Made by a program: the position numbers and the translations under genes | Shown here: one piece after another, positions 47,401 through 57,383 of the stretch | Numbering within the stretch: position 1 is the stretch's first letter | How the letters are laid out: every line of letters starts with the position of its first letter | The notes under the pieces: model-generated | What the model was told of the DNA's origin: nothing | The model's input: only the letters and a program-made list of their open reading frames with translations | Databases searched by the model: none | Origin: Chryseobacterium sp. S0630 | GTDB taxonomy: Bacteria > Bacteroidota > Bacteroidia > Flavobacteriales > Weeksellaceae | Assembly: GCF_024158915.1 (NCBI RefSeq) | Contig: NZ_JAMZGF010000010.1 | Location: 46,838-110,837, forward strand | Length of the DNA stretch: 64,000 nucleotides | Reading direction: 5' to 3'

Positions 47401-47445
47401 TTTTCGGTGAGATTTTGATCTCCTGAAAATCAATTTTTCTTTATA
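47397..47445 (+). terminator. terminator of the 26-codon gene
   Basis: TTGATTTTC (47397-47405) pairs with GAAAATCAA (47424-47432), with further pairing inside, followed by TTTTT. It begins at the TGA stop. Confidence 0.75.
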
Positions 47446-47587
47446 GGAAAAGCTTTTTAAGAAACTTATTGATGTAAATCTTCACCTCCTTAAAGCGAAA
47501 AATTTAAGGAATGGTCAACCATCAGCTCTGGTTTGGAACTTCAAAAAATTCCAAAAGAGGGATTGTCACCAAAAGTTTAAAGAAAAA

Positions 47588-48526
47588 TCAGTCAGAAGAT
47601 TTCTGCAAAAACTCAATATTTCTTTTGAGCCCTGCAAATTTGGTTCTTTTCACAGGAGATTTTCTGAAGATTTCCGAGAAAATTTCCTGAGTAAGTTCTT
47701 TCCATTCTCCTTTTTTGAAGTTTTTCAACGCTTCATTGGGTTGAAAACGGCTCTGTTTATTAGGTGCTGAGAATCTGTTCCATGGGCAAACATCCTGGCA
47801 GATATCACATCCGAACATCCAGTCTTCCATTTTATCTTTAAAATGATCCGGGATTTCATTTTTGAGTTCTATGGTTGCATAAGAAATGCAGCGGCTTCCA
47901 TCTATAATTTTTTCAGAAACGATGGCATCTGTGGGGCAGGCATCGATACATTTCCTGCAGCTTCCGCAATGATCTGTGGTTGCATGATCAGGAATCAGCT
48001 CCAGATCACAGATAATTTCGGCCAGAAAATAAAAGGAACCACTTTGTTTGGTAATAAGGTTGGCATTTTTTCCTACCCAGCCTATTCCCGACTTTTTAGC
48101 CCAGGCTCTCTCCATTACCGGTGCAGAATCTACAAAGACCCGGAAACCAAACTCTCCTATTTCTTCCTGCAGCTCAGCTACCATTTCACGAAGAATTTCT
48201 TTGATTACCTCATGATAATCTTCTGCATAAGCATATTTTGAGATTTTAAAATTCTCCAGGATAGAGATTTTCTCTTCAGGAAAATAATTGTAAGAAAGTG
48301 AAATTACAGATTTTGAACCTTCTACCAGGAGTCTCGGATCAAGCCTTTTGTCGAAATGATTTTCCATATACTTCATTTCGCCGTTATAATTATTCTTCAG
48401 CCATTTTTCAAGATGAGGAGCGTCTTCCTCGAGAAAATCAGCTTTGGAAATGCCACAATTCTGGAATCCAAAACTTTTTGCTTTGGACTTGATCAGTTGG
48501 GAATATTTTTCGGCACCAGCATTCAT
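47588..48526 (-). CDS. queG: tRNA epoxyqueuosine(34) reductase
   Basis: QueG converts epoxyqueuosine to queuosine at the wobble base of tRNAs with GUN anticodons and needs cobalamin. The 312-aa protein has the DUF1730 N-terminal domain ([38 protein letters not shown]) and two [4Fe-4S] motifs, [12 protein letters not shown] and [10 protein letters not shown]. The internal Met at 48526 gives a start like most homologues; the ORF can extend to 48535. Cobalamin need is relevant to cobT in this window. Confidence 0.93.
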   Translation of the reverse strand: MNAGAEKYSQLIKSKAKSFGFQNCGISKADFLEEDAPHLEKWLKNNYNGEMKYMENHFDKRLDPRLLVEGSKSVISLSYNYFPEEKISILENFKISKYAYAEDYHEVIKEILREMVAELQEEIGEFGFRVFVDSAPVMERAWAKKSGIGWVGKNANLITKQSGSFYFLAEIICDLELIPDHATTDHCGSCRKCIDACPTDAIVSEKIIDGSRCISYATIELKNEIPDHFKDKMEDWMFGCDICQDVCPWNRFSAPNKQSRFQPNEALKNFKKGEWKELTQEIFSEIFRKSPVKRTKFAGLKRNIEFLQKSSD

Positions 48527-48690
48527 TAATTTCACACTGCAAAATTAAGATTATTTTATCAATCTTCTGATTTTGGAGGAAGTTCATACCACAGCTGGTT
48601 TCTTTTCTGAAAAATTATGTTTTCATTAGGATTTTTTTCAAAAAAAAATTGCGTAATTTCGTTTGTAATTTAATATTTAAACCAACAACT

Positions 48691-48990
48691 ATGTCTTTAA
48701 TAGAAGTAATACAATCCGGAAACTATGAATTAATTGACGTTCGTGAGCCAATGGAGCTTGAAATGGACGGTAATATAGACGGTGCTAAGAATATCCCTCT
48801 AGGTGAAGTAGAAGACAGACAGGATGAAATTCTATCTGTTGAAAAACCAGTAATCTTATTCTGCAGAAGTGGAAACAGAAGCGGAAAAGCATTGGATTAT
48901 CTTAACGCTCAAGGGTTAAAGGACGGCTATAACGGCGGAGGCTGGGCTGATCTGAAAGCTGTACTGGAAGCAAATCAGGGAACTTTTTAA
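48691..48990 (+). CDS. rhodanese-like domain protein
   Basis: A 99-aa single rhodanese domain: YELIDVREPMELEMDG at the start and the active-site loop LFCRSGNRSGKA with Cys58. Such proteins carry persulfide sulfur in the cytoplasm. The start at 48691 (MSLIEV) is chosen, because the upstream extension is not conserved. The gene is followed 28 bases later by the HD-domain gene. Confidence 0.88.
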   Translation: MSLIEVIQSGNYELIDVREPMELEMDGNIDGAKNIPLGEVEDRQDEILSVEKPVILFCRSGNRSGKALDYLNAQGLKDGYNGGGWADLKAVLEANQGTF

Positions 48991-49018
48991 AAGTTCCTTT
49001 TTTTATATCTTTATTTCT

Positions 49019-49636
49019 ATGAATCTGAAAAATCAATTTGAACAGCTTTGCGCTCCGTTTACAGAAGATCAGCAATTAATCCGTGATCTGTGGAGGGAAA
49101 TTGAAACCAGATATTCTGAAAAAGGCAGGCATTATCATAATCTTCTTCATCTTGAAAATATGTTTAAAGAGCTTGACGCAGTGAAAATGAATATCTCAGA
49201 TTTTACAGCTCTTTCTTTTTCTGTATTCTATCATGATGTGATTTATGATGCAGCTTCCAAAGCTAACGAAGAAAAAAGTGCTGCCAAGGCAGAAAAAAGA
49301 CTTACCGAACTTCATATCAATCAAGATAAAATTTCATTAATTTCTGCACAGATTCTGGCTACAAAATCTCACCAACGCTCTGATGATGAGGATACCAATT
49401 ATCTTCTGGATGCTGACCTTTCTGTATTGGGCAAAGATTTTAAAACTTATTCAGAATACACTCAGAATATCAGAAAAGAGTATTCCATTTATCCTGACTT
49501 CCTTTATAAACCGGGACGAAAAAAAGTGCTTAAGCATTTTCTCGAACTAGAGAGTATCTTTAAAACAGAGTATTTTAAGGAAAAGTATGAAGCTCAGGCA
49601 AAAGAAAATATTGCAGCAGAACTTCAATTACTGTAG
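49019..49636 (+). CDS. HD-superfamily predicted metal-dependent phosphohydrolase
   Basis: A 205-aa protein of the COG4339 type. The metal ligands are read as H in YHNLLHLENM, HD in FYHDVIYDA, and a late D in LLDADLSVLG. The family is predicted to hydrolyse phosphoesters, but no substrate is known. It follows the rhodanese gene on the same strand and ends before a terminator at 49668. Confidence 0.85.
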   Translation: MNLKNQFEQLCAPFTEDQQLIRDLWREIETRYSEKGRHYHNLLHLENMFKELDAVKMNISDFTALSFSVFYHDVIYDAASKANEEKSAAKAEKRLTELHINQDKISLISAQILATKSHQRSDDEDTNYLLDADLSVLGKDFKTYSEYTQNIRKEYSIYPDFLYKPGRKKVLKHFLELESIFKTEYFKEKYEAQAKENIAAELQLL

Positions 49637-49667
49637 TTTTAAGTTTTCACATTGGAATTTTAATATA

Positions 49668-49704
49668 AAAATAAGACACCCTGATTACAAGGTGCCTTAT
49701 TTCT
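49668..49704. terminator. bidirectional terminator
   Basis: Stem AAATAAGACACC / GGTGCCTTATTT (one mismatch) between the convergent HD-domain and hydrolase genes. Confidence 0.75.
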
Positions 49705-49722
49705 ATATTTTATAAGTTCAGA

Positions 49723-50496
49723 TTAAAAAAATTTACCAATAAATTCCGCAGCTTTCTCCAATACAAGCTCTGGAGATTCTTTATGTGGTGTATGTCCTAT
49801 TCCGGGAATGATGTATTTTTCCGCACTTCCACTCACCTGGGTAATCGTTTTTTCTACCTGATCCAATGTACCGTATTCATCAGCTTCTCCCTGAACAAAT
49901 AATAATGGAGCAGTAATATTTTTTAAGAGATATTCAATATTCCAGGTTCTGTAATCTTCACGCGTCCAGGTCTCTGTCCAGGCCTTGAAAAGCATTTCTA
50001 CTTTATCACCATGATATTTCTGTAAACGTTCAGGAAGATTGGTCGTTTTGTAAGCTTCCCAGGCATCATAAACCCCTTTCAATGTTACCTCTTCCACAAA
50101 AATATGACCTGCTTCACAAATGACAGCTTCTACTCTTTCAGGATATTTTGCAGCGGTGATCAAAGCTATTGTTCCCCCATCACTGTGTCCGAACAGAATA
50201 GCATTATCAATCTTCATTTCAGTCAATACATCATTCAACAGATCTGCTTCCAGCTCCATGTAATTTACTGGTCTTATATGAGTAGGCATTGGATATGATT
50301 TCCCATAACCTAAACGGTCATAAGCCAAAGTATTACAATGGGTGGCTTCGGATAGTTTGGCTGGAAAATCTCTCCAGAGTTGTACTGATCCTAATGAATC
50401 ATGCAGAAAAACAATCGTAGGTCTGTCTTGAAATTGAGTATTGTGTTCAATATATAATTTTTGTCCCTTTACATCAATTATTCTTTCTTCCATCAA
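49723..50496 (-). CDS. alpha/beta-fold hydrolase
   Basis: A 257-aa hydrolase. The oxyanion region HDSLGS follows the first strands, the nucleophile elbow is GHSDGG with Ser105, and a C-terminal His (IPGIGHTPHKESPE) completes the triad with an Asp in the segment GEADEYGTLDQ. The family covers esterases and lactonases; the substrate is not predictable. It ends 12 bases downstream of the flavin oxidoreductase gene, so the two are probably co-transcribed. Confidence 0.88.
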   Translation of the reverse strand: MMEERIIDVKGQKLYIEHNTQFQDRPTIVFLHDSLGSVQLWRDFPAKLSEATHCNTLAYDRLGYGKSYPMPTHIRPVNYMELEADLLNDVLTEMKIDNAILFGHSDGGTIALITAAKYPERVEAVICEAGHIFVEEVTLKGVYDAWEAYKTTNLPERLQKYHGDKVEMLFKAWTETWTREDYRTWNIEYLLKNITAPLLFVQGEADEYGTLDQVEKTITQVSGSAEKYIIPGIGHTPHKESPELVLEKAAEFIGKFF

Positions 50497-50508
50497 ATAA
50501 AATTATAT

Positions 50509-51498
50509 TTAAAAAGTTGGCATTTTTGTTTCTTCAAATTCTCTTAAAAGGTGGTTGAAAACAGTTTCCACCGGAAGAATATCATCAATCAGAGCTGAAA
50601 CCTGGCCTATTTCCAGTTCACCATCTTCCATATCTCCTTCAAACATTCCACGTTTTGCTCTGGCTCGTCCTAATGAAGCAATCAATGCTTCTTTATCTCT
50701 TCCGTTTACATAAATATCCTCCAGTTCATTGAAGAATTTATTTTTAACCATTCTTACAGGTGCCAGCTCCTTCAAAGTAAGGTGTGTGTCTCCTTCCTGC
50801 AGTTCTGTGATTTTCTTTTTCCAGTTTTCATGGGCACTTGCTTCAGTAGTGGCAGCAAATCGGGAGCCGATCTGTACACCGTCTGCACCGAGAATCATGG
50901 CAGCCTTCATCTGTGAACCTAAAGCGATTCCTCCGGCTGCGATTAACGGCTTAGAAATATGTTTCTTTACATTCGGAATAAGGCAGAATGTGGTGGTTTC
51001 ATCTCTTCCATTATGACCTCCTGCTTCGAAACCTTCTGCAACAATGGCATCTACTCCGGCATCTTCACATTTTACAGCAAATTTGGTGGAAGAAACGACG
51101 TGAGCTACTTTTATTCCTTCTTTCTGAAGGGTTTCCGTATAGGTTTTCGGGTTACCGGCTGACGTAAATACAATTTTCACTCCTTCTTCAAGAATAATCT
51201 GAATAATTTCATCAATATTAGGATATAACATCGGTACATTTACCCCGAATGGTTTATCTGTTGCCAGTTTACATTTCTGGATATTTTCTCTCAGGATATC
51301 AGGATACATACTCCCTGCTCCTATTATTCCTAACCCTCCACAGTTAGATACTGCAGAAGCAAGTCTCCATCCTGAATGCCAGATCATACCTGCCTGGATA
51401 ATTGGATATTTAATATTAAAAAGGTGTGAAATTCTATTGTGTGTTCCCTCCATCTCATGAAGTTTTTTTGCAGCGTTAAAATCTATAAAATTGCTCAT
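50509..51498 (-). CDS. NAD(P)H-dependent flavin oxidoreductase (nitronate monooxygenase type)
   Basis: A 329-aa FMN TIM-barrel enzyme. YPIIQAGMIWHSGWRLASAVSNCGGLGIIGAG is the family N-terminus, GFEAGGHNGRDE the phosphate region and GGIALGSQMKAAMILGADGVQIGSRF the FMN-binding end. The start at 51498 (MSNFIDF) is preferred over 51519. Relatives oxidise alkyl nitronates or reduce enoyl-type substrates; which applies here is unclear. Confidence 0.88.
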   Translation of the reverse strand: MSNFIDFNAAKKLHEMEGTHNRISHLFNIKYPIIQAGMIWHSGWRLASAVSNCGGLGIIGAGSMYPDILRENIQKCKLATDKPFGVNVPMLYPNIDEIIQIILEEGVKIVFTSAGNPKTYTETLQKEGIKVAHVVSSTKFAVKCEDAGVDAIVAEGFEAGGHNGRDETTTFCLIPNVKKHISKPLIAAGGIALGSQMKAAMILGADGVQIGSRFAATTEASAHENWKKKITELQEGDTHLTLKELAPVRMVKNKFFNELEDIYVNGRDKEALIASLGRARAKRGMFEGDMEDGELEIGQVSALIDDILPVETVFNHLLREFEETKMPTF

Positions 51499-51570
51499 GT
51501 GTAAAAATACTAAAAACAACGATTTCCAGAGTCTTCAATTGATTAAAAATATACAGGAAAACAGATATAT

Positions 51571-52068
51571 TTATTTTTTATATTGCTCTAAAACACTGTC
51601 AATAATTGAGCTGATATTTAAAAATCTTTGAGCGAGTTCATAGACATCCTTTTCTATATGATCAGGTTTTAAATCCAGCCAGCCTTCCATTAATGTCAAC
51701 GGGCCATAATTGACCTTTACATTAGGCCAGTCTTTGTGGTATTTTAAAAATTCTTGTCTGAAGTTTTGGGCAAATTCTCTGCTGGATATTTTATAAACTT
51801 TCAATGCTCTTAGCTTTAACGCATGAATGTTATAATAGATCTTATTTTCGCGGATAGTCTTATCATTTACCCAGACTGAAAAGAAAATCCTTCCTTCAGC
51901 ATCTAAAGGCGATTGTGGTTCTCCTGTCCATTCCGGCTTGCAAACTTTAAGGGCTACCGATTCTAAAACAGTATCAACAGATATTTTCAATCCATATTTA
52001 CTAAGTTTTTCTTCAGGAATTTCAGATGCTGCCTGATGAAATTTTCTGAGGTAAAAAGCATAATCCAT
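51571..52068 (-). CDS. conserved hypothetical protein
   Basis: A 165-aa soluble protein, mostly alpha-beta, with no recognised motif. Features seen: a charged C-terminal helix (LAQRFLNISSIIDSVLEQYKK) and the stretch GRIFFSVWVNDKTIRENKIYYNIHALKLRAL. No signal peptide. It lies alone between the oxidoreductase gene and surA. I cannot assign a function. Confidence 0.65.
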   Translation of the reverse strand: MDYAFYLRKFHQAASEIPEEKLSKYGLKISVDTVLESVALKVCKPEWTGEPQSPLDAEGRIFFSVWVNDKTIRENKIYYNIHALKLRALKVYKISSREFAQNFRQEFLKYHKDWPNVKVNYGPLTLMEGWLDLKPDHIEKDVYELAQRFLNISSIIDSVLEQYKK

Positions 52069-52099
52069 ACTTTTAATTTTTGTAAATATATCAATAAAA

Positions 52100-52126
52100 A
52101 AAACCTTCAGAAATTCTGAAGGTTTT
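52100..52126. terminator. bidirectional terminator
   Basis: AAACCTTCAGAA / TTCTGAAGGTTT with T-rich flanks between the 165-aa gene and surA. Confidence 0.8.
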
Positions 52127-52130
52127 GATT

Positions 52131-53498
52131 TTATTTTGTCATGGATTGTTTCTTCCAGTTAGACTTAAAGTTACAGCTGTCGTAACGTCCGTCAATTGAA
52201 ATAAAAGTTGTCGGCAACTTAGAGTTAACAAACTTTTCAACCATTTCACTTTTCTTTTTATTCAGCGCCATCTGCTTGATTCTGCTGAAATCTGTTTCCA
52301 GGGTAATCTGGTGAGAAGGAATCACATCTTCAACTTTGATGATTTTGATTTGTTTTCTCTTGTTTTCTTCGTCTTCAAAAGCAGTAGTGATATCACCTTT
52401 GTTTAATCCTGCCAATTCGTAGCTGATTGTTCCAGGGATACTTTCTCTTTCAATTTTATCAGAACCATCTGCTCCAGGAATAATTCCTGCATTGAATTTT
52501 GTTCTTTTATCATCTGAGTATTTAAAAGCAGCATCTTTAAACGTCATTTTACCATCAACGATAAGACCTCTGATACTGTCTAATTTTGCTTTTGCAGTTT
52601 TAATTTCGTCATCAGTAGGAACAGCTTTCAACAAGATGTGTCTTGCATCATATACTTTACCTGATCTTTTCACTAACTGAATAATATGGAATCCGAATTC
52701 AGATTCAATAGGATCTGAAATTTCATTTTCCTGAAGGTTCAATGCCGCAGCTTCGAATGGCTTCACCATCTGCCCTTTATTGATATTTTTATATAATCCT
52801 CCGTTAGCAGCAGATCCTTCATCTTCAGAATAAATTCTTGCCTGGCTTTCAAAAGTCTCACCTCCGATAATATCCTGCTTGATTTTTTTCAACCTGTTGA
52901 TAAGTTCTTGTTTGTGAGCTTCTGTAAGTGACGGGTAGATCATAATCTGAGCTAAAGTAACTTCATCTTTTACCTGTGGCAGCTGTGTTTTATACATGTT
53001 GTAAAAATCAGTTACCTCATTAGGAGTTACATCCGCTTTATCAGTTACTCTCTGGTACTTTGCCTGTCCGTAATACTGGTCTGTATCTATTTTTTCAATA
53101 GCATTTTTCAGTTCATAAGCATTTCTGAACTTATAGGCTGCAAGCATTGTTTTTTCATCCGGAAATTGAGAAAGCATCTGACGGTATTTTGCATTTGCCT
53201 GTTCTTTGATTGCTGCAGAACGATTTTCAATTAAGGTATCTTTTTTTGCTTCGTATACAAGAAGCTTATTGCTGATAAGGTTTTCCAGGAACTCACATTT
53301 GTCTGTGTTGGCAGCTCCCTGTTGTTTACCATAATTCATCTGCTCGATTACATCAGATTCCAATACAATCTCATCCCCGATAACAGCTGCAATACCATCC
53401 ACCAAATCTCCTTGTTTTAGCTGGGCATTCATCATATTTGAAGAGAATATCATGATGAAAATCCCAAGAAGAAAAGTGATTTTTAGTTTATTTGTCAT
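52131..53498 (-). CDS. surA: periplasmic peptidyl-prolyl isomerase SurA
   Basis: SurA is a chaperone of outer-membrane proteins. The 455-aa protein has a signal peptide (ITFLLGIFIMIFSSNMMNA), an N-terminal chaperone domain (VLESDVIEQMNYGKQ...), and two parvulin domains: VTLAQIMIYPSLTEAHKQEL ... FGFHIIQLVKR and YDARHILLKAVPTDDEI ... GDITTAFED. It acts in the periplasm on unfolded barrels. The order pfkB, surA is common in relatives. Confidence 0.92.
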   Translation of the reverse strand: MTNKLKITFLLGIFIMIFSSNMMNAQLKQGDLVDGIAAVIGDEIVLESDVIEQMNYGKQQGAANTDKCEFLENLISNKLLVYEAKKDTLIENRSAAIKEQANAKYRQMLSQFPDEKTMLAAYKFRNAYELKNAIEKIDTDQYYGQAKYQRVTDKADVTPNEVTDFYNMYKTQLPQVKDEVTLAQIMIYPSLTEAHKQELINRLKKIKQDIIGGETFESQARIYSEDEGSAANGGLYKNINKGQMVKPFEAAALNLQENEISDPIESEFGFHIIQLVKRSGKVYDARHILLKAVPTDDEIKTAKAKLDSIRGLIVDGKMTFKDAAFKYSDDKRTKFNAGIIPGADGSDKIERESIPGTISYELAGLNKGDITTAFEDEENKRKQIKIIKVEDVIPSHQITLETDFSRIKQMALNKKKSEMVEKFVNSKLPTTFISIDGRYDSCNFKSNWKKQSMTK

Positions 53499-53584
53499 TT
53501 TACTATTTTAACAAGTTGCAAATTTAGAATTCTTAACGAATTTCACTCAATTTTTTATTATAAATATTTCTTAAAAAGACTTAT

Positions 53585-54508
53585 TTACTGCAGTTCAACA
53601 TCAAATGTCGTTAATTCTTTGAATTGTCTCAATCTGCTGAACATATCTGCTTCGTTTACTTCTTCTATTCTTTCTGTCCCGAATTTCTCTACCGTGAAAG
53701 AAGCCATTGCAGATCCTACGATAAGGGCAGATTTCATTGTTTCGAAATCAATTTTCCCTTTTTTAGCAAGATAGGCCGCGAAACCTCCTGCAAAAGTGTC
53801 TCCAGCTCCTGTCGGATCGAAAACATCTTCTAACGGAAGTGCCGGGATAGCAAATACTTTATTATCATGGAAAAGTAAAGCTCCGTGCTCTCCTTTTTTG
53901 ATGATTACGTATTCAGGACCCATTGTGTGGATCTTTTTAGCTGCTTTTACTAAAGAATATTCTCCTGAAAGCTGTCTTGCCTCTTCATCATTGATGGTAA
54001 TAACATCTGTTTTTGCAATCATATCCATTAAGATATCCCATGCAGAATCCATCCAGAAGTTCATGGTATCAAGGATAACCAGTTTAGGACGGTTGTTCAT
54101 TTTTTCAAGTACAGATAACTGAACTCCAGGGTGTAGGTTTCCAAGTAACAAAATTTCGGCATCCTGCATTGAATCCGGGATTTTTGGATCAAAATTTTCC
54201 AGTACATTTACTTCTGTAGCTAAAGTATCTCTTGTATTCAGATCGTTGTGGTATTTTCCAGACCAGAAGAATGTTTTTCCTTCTTTCACGATTTCAATTC
54301 CTTCGATGTTTACCTCTCTGTCTGTGAACATATCAAGATGTTCCTGTGGAAAGTCTCCTCCTACTACAGAAACAATTCCGGATTTAACGCCTAAAATTGA
54401 TGAAGTGATTCCGATATAAGTGGCTGCACCTCCTAAAATTTTGTCCGTTTTACCAAATGGTGTTTCAATTGCATCAAATGCAACACTTCCTACAACTAAA
54501 AGTTTCAT
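53585..54508 (-). CDS. PfkB-family carbohydrate kinase
   Basis: A 307-aa kinase. LGGAATYIGITSSILG is the substrate-binding motif and DPTGAGDTFAGGF contains the catalytic Asp; INDEEARQLSG is the middle signature. The sugar or nucleoside cannot be named from sequence. It is unlike the fructokinase at 30091 and has no sugar-catabolic neighbours. It lies between surA and gldD on the same strand. Confidence 0.88.
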   Translation of the reverse strand: MKLLVVGSVAFDAIETPFGKTDKILGGAATYIGITSSILGVKSGIVSVVGGDFPQEHLDMFTDREVNIEGIEIVKEGKTFFWSGKYHNDLNTRDTLATEVNVLENFDPKIPDSMQDAEILLLGNLHPGVQLSVLEKMNNRPKLVILDTMNFWMDSAWDILMDMIAKTDVITINDEEARQLSGEYSLVKAAKKIHTMGPEYVIIKKGEHGALLFHDNKVFAIPALPLEDVFDPTGAGDTFAGGFAAYLAKKGKIDFETMKSALIVGSAMASFTVEKFGTERIEEVNEADMFSRLRQFKELTTFDVELQ

Positions 54509-54535
54509 ATATTTTTCAATGTATATTAAAAGTAA

Positions 54536-55093
54536 TTATTTTTTCCATTCAAAGGTGTCCAGCAGGTGTTTCATATCATTTTTGATATAGTTCACTGCAG
54601 GCGCAAGAGAGTCCGGTTTCGGTCTCGTATTAAAGTATAAGTAAGCAGTCACGAAGTGTTTCGTACTGTCTGTAATGTAAAACTGAAGGTTGGAAGCGCT
54701 CTGCCCTTTCAGTTCATAGAAGTTCCCGTATACTTTCTTTTCAGGGTATTCAAAGGATTTTGTATCTATGGAACTGGCTTTAATAGTATGCTCATATACC
54801 ATTTTCTCGGCTTCCTTGATATGGTCAGCAAAGTCGTTCTGTATCGGATAATAGGTAACGAAAAGCTTCGCTTTCATTTTCGGATAGTTCAGATAGAACC
54901 AGCAAGGTTTTTTGGCTGGTGCAATCGAAGCAAAGTCCGAATATTCAAAGGTATAGGCACAATCGTTTTCAAACTTTTGGTATTTCGGTGCAGGATATTC
55001 TAGACGCAATTCTCCATAAGGTTTTGGTGAAGGGTCTTTTCCACATGAAATTAAAAGCAGCGATACAAAAATAAAAATGACTTTTTTAATCAT
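54536..55093 (-). CDS. gldD: gliding motility lipoprotein GldD
   Basis: GldD is a lipoprotein needed for gliding and type IX secretion in Flavobacteriia. The 185-aa protein has a lipobox signal (VSLLLISCGK) and the family core GELRLEYPAPKYQKFENDCAYTFEYSDFASI ... CWFYLNYPKMKAKLFVTYYPI. The start at 55093 (MIKKVIF) is chosen over 55108. It lies between mutY and the pfkB-type gene. gldE, often found with gldD, is not adjacent in this window. Confidence 0.92.
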   Translation of the reverse strand: MIKKVIFIFVSLLLISCGKDPSPKPYGELRLEYPAPKYQKFENDCAYTFEYSDFASIAPAKKPCWFYLNYPKMKAKLFVTYYPIQNDFADHIKEAEKMVYEHTIKASSIDTKSFEYPEKKVYGNFYELKGQSASNLQFYITDSTKHFVTAYLYFNTRPKPDSLAPAVNYIKNDMKHLLDTFEWKK

Positions 55094-55137
55094 TTTGCAA
55101 AAGTACAAATTAGATTTCAGATTTCGGAAGACAAATT

Positions 55138-56172
55138 TCAGTCTTTCAGAGAGTTTTGAATGTAATTTTCCAGAGGTTTCGGAAACGATTTTTCATGAGA
55201 GGCTTCAACGTCCGTAATCAGGTATTGATTTTCAGCGATAAAATCATTCCAGATCTTGTCAGAACTTACCTCAACATTCCAGATTTCAATGCTTAAATTC
55301 TTATGGGTCAGCTTATGGGTAACTGTTTTTGAACCTGTAATGAAAGATTCCATCTCAGTAGAAATAGCTGTTGGAAACTCAAATAATTTCTTCCAGATGA
55401 AGTCATCGCCTCTCTGACGGATCAGAAATTGTCCGTTTTTGTGAACAAAATAATATGTCAGCGCAAGATCTTCTGCTTTTACTTTTTTGGTTTTAACGGG
55501 ATAAGCTGAAATTTTCTGCATAGAAAATGCCAGACAGTCTTTATTCACGGGGCATTCTCCACACAATGGATTTTTGGGTTTACAGATTTCAGATCCAATA
55601 TCCATCATGGCCTGATTAAAGTCTCCAACATTTTCCGGCATGACCAAAGCGGCCAGCTCTGAGAAATAGGTAAATGCTTTTGAATTCGAAATATCAAAGT
55701 CATCTGCAAAAAGGCGGCTCAGAACGCGGTAGAAATTCCCGTCAACAGCAGGGATTTTTCCCCCGAAACATATACTTGAGACCGCTGCTGCAGTATATTT
55801 CCCTACTCCTTTCAGTTTTAAAATTTCTTCGTATTGATGAGGAAAGGTTCCCTGATAATCATTCATGATCTGCCGGGCAGCTTTATGAATATTGATGGCT
55901 CTGGAATAATAGCCCAGTCCTTTCCAATAGAGTAAAACTTCGTTTTCTTCAGCTTCTGCCAACGTTTTTACATCAGGAAATCTTTTAATAAAATTATGGT
56001 AGTGATTCAATCCCTGACTGATCCTCGTCTGCTGAAATACAATTTCACAAATCCAGATTTTATAAGGATCTTTTGTCTGTCTGAAAGGCAGATCTCTTGC
56101 ATTATTTTTATACCATTCAAGAATTTTGCTGCCTAAATGGAGAAAATCTGAGGCACTTTTATTTTTTCCCAA
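55138..56172 (-). CDS. mutY: A/G-specific adenine glycosylase MutY
   Basis: MutY removes adenine opposite 8-oxoguanine. The 344-aa protein has the catalytic Glu helix (WICEIVFQQTRIS), the HhH motif LKGVGKYTAAAV, the catalytic Asp in AVDGNFYRV, and the four-cysteine iron-sulfur site C-x6-C-x2-C-x5-C (CKPKNPLCGECPVNKDC). A NUDIX-like C-terminal domain that reads 8-oxoG follows. It lies upstream of gldD on the same strand. Confidence 0.95.
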   Translation of the reverse strand: MGKNKSASDFLHLGSKILEWYKNNARDLPFRQTKDPYKIWICEIVFQQTRISQGLNHYHNFIKRFPDVKTLAEAEENEVLLYWKGLGYYSRAINIHKAARQIMNDYQGTFPHQYEEILKLKGVGKYTAAAVSSICFGGKIPAVDGNFYRVLSRLFADDFDISNSKAFTYFSELAALVMPENVGDFNQAMMDIGSEICKPKNPLCGECPVNKDCLAFSMQKISAYPVKTKKVKAEDLALTYYFVHKNGQFLIRQRGDDFIWKKLFEFPTAISTEMESFITGSKTVTHKLTHKNLSIEIWNVEVSSDKIWNDFIAENQYLITDVEASHEKSFPKPLENYIQNSLKD

Positions 56173-56384
56173 AAACCAATCTTGTTTTAAATCATTGAAG
56201 AGTTTATTTTCTCTTCATCCCGAACATTGTTTCAATGTGCAAAGATAGGTTTATTTTATTTTTGTTACCTGTTTTGATTTTTTGAAATAGATTTTTGCAC
56301 TATAAAATACAAATGAAAGGAATATTAAAGTTAAAATATTTTTCATTATTAGTGTTTATTTCTAAATAAGATAGATTGTAATAA

Positions 56385-57383
56385 TTATTTAAATATTACA
56401 TTTTTTAATCCATACTTTTTTTCTGTGTATTCACTCTCAAACAGTAATTTACCTTTATCATTTTGAAGAATACCAAAATAAAGTGGTTTATCTGCATCAC
56501 CAGTATATCCATTAATCACCTCTGAATATTTTAAAAAAAATTTTCCGTCAATAGTCTTAACTTGTTTAAGCAGGTATTGATTATACATTTTCCCCATATT
56601 TCCAGATTCTGTATAGATAATAGAATCTTTCTCAATTTTCAATGAAACTCCATAATCATCCAACTTCTCGTTGGTTGCAAAATATTCTCCTGTTGGTATT
56701 GAAATCTGTTGTTTTGATGATGAAATACTTTCTGTAATTTTTTGTAAATCAGATTCAATAATTTGGGTATTAAGATCATCTTTTTTTTCTTTCTTCAATA
56801 CACAGTTTTTTCCCTTTTGATTATTAACTGTTTTAAAAAAAACTTCATGGTTTTGCTCAATAGCTTCGATTTTTTCTTTTGAGAAACTTAAACAATTAGT
56901 ATCATCAGTACTAATATTTTCAATATAAGTAATTCTATCTTTATCAAAAGCATAAACGTTAAAAACAGGGTATTCTTCTGTATAGCCTGGTAAAAGTAAA
57001 AAACCCTTATTTATGCTTGCGTCATATAAAATCTTAATATTTTCTTCTGCATCTTCATAAGAACTATCATAATTGAAATTGTAAGAAATTTGATGCCAAT
57101 CAGAAATTATTTTATCATCTAATTTATACTGTAAATATGTTCTGTCTTCAACAAATTTTAATGTATAAGTAATATTTTTAAATGTTAAAACTAAACTTTT
57201 TAGGTTTGTATTTTGATAATCACTTTTTTTATCAAAAGTAATTTCAGAAAATATGATATTTTCTTTCTTTAAACTTTCAGATAGTTCCTTCTTTTGTTTA
57301 GGGGATTCTTTACAACTTGATAATGTAAAGAAAACTAAAAGAAGTATTGTAAACACGTTTAAGATAATGCTATTTTTTGCCAT
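56385..57383 (-). CDS. lipoprotein, candidate immunity protein to the adjacent effector
   Basis: A 332-aa lipoprotein (signal with lipobox TLSSC). No known family recognised; the mature protein is beta-rich, with a Ser-rich stretch (ITESISSSKQQISI). Its start overlaps the end of the peptidoglycan hydrolase gene by 14 bases, so the two are translationally coupled. Periplasmic lipoproteins that bind a neighbouring cell-wall effector are typical immunity proteins of T6SS. The base composition is more AT-rich than that of its housekeeping neighbours. Immunity is inferred from position and export only. Confidence 0.6.
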   Translation of the reverse strand: MAKNSIILNVFTILLLVFFTLSSCKESPKQKKELSESLKKENIIFSEITFDKKSDYQNTNLKSLVLTFKNITYTLKFVEDRTYLQYKLDDKIISDWHQISYNFNYDSSYEDAEENIKILYDASINKGFLLLPGYTEEYPVFNVYAFDKDRITYIENISTDDTNCLSFSKEKIEAIEQNHEVFFKTVNNQKGKNCVLKKEKKDDLNTQIIESDLQKITESISSSKQQISIPTGEYFATNEKLDDYGVSLKIEKDSIIYTESGNMGKMYNQYLLKQVKTIDGKFFLKYSEVINGYTGDADKPLYFGILQNDKGKLLFESEYTEKKYGLKNVIFK

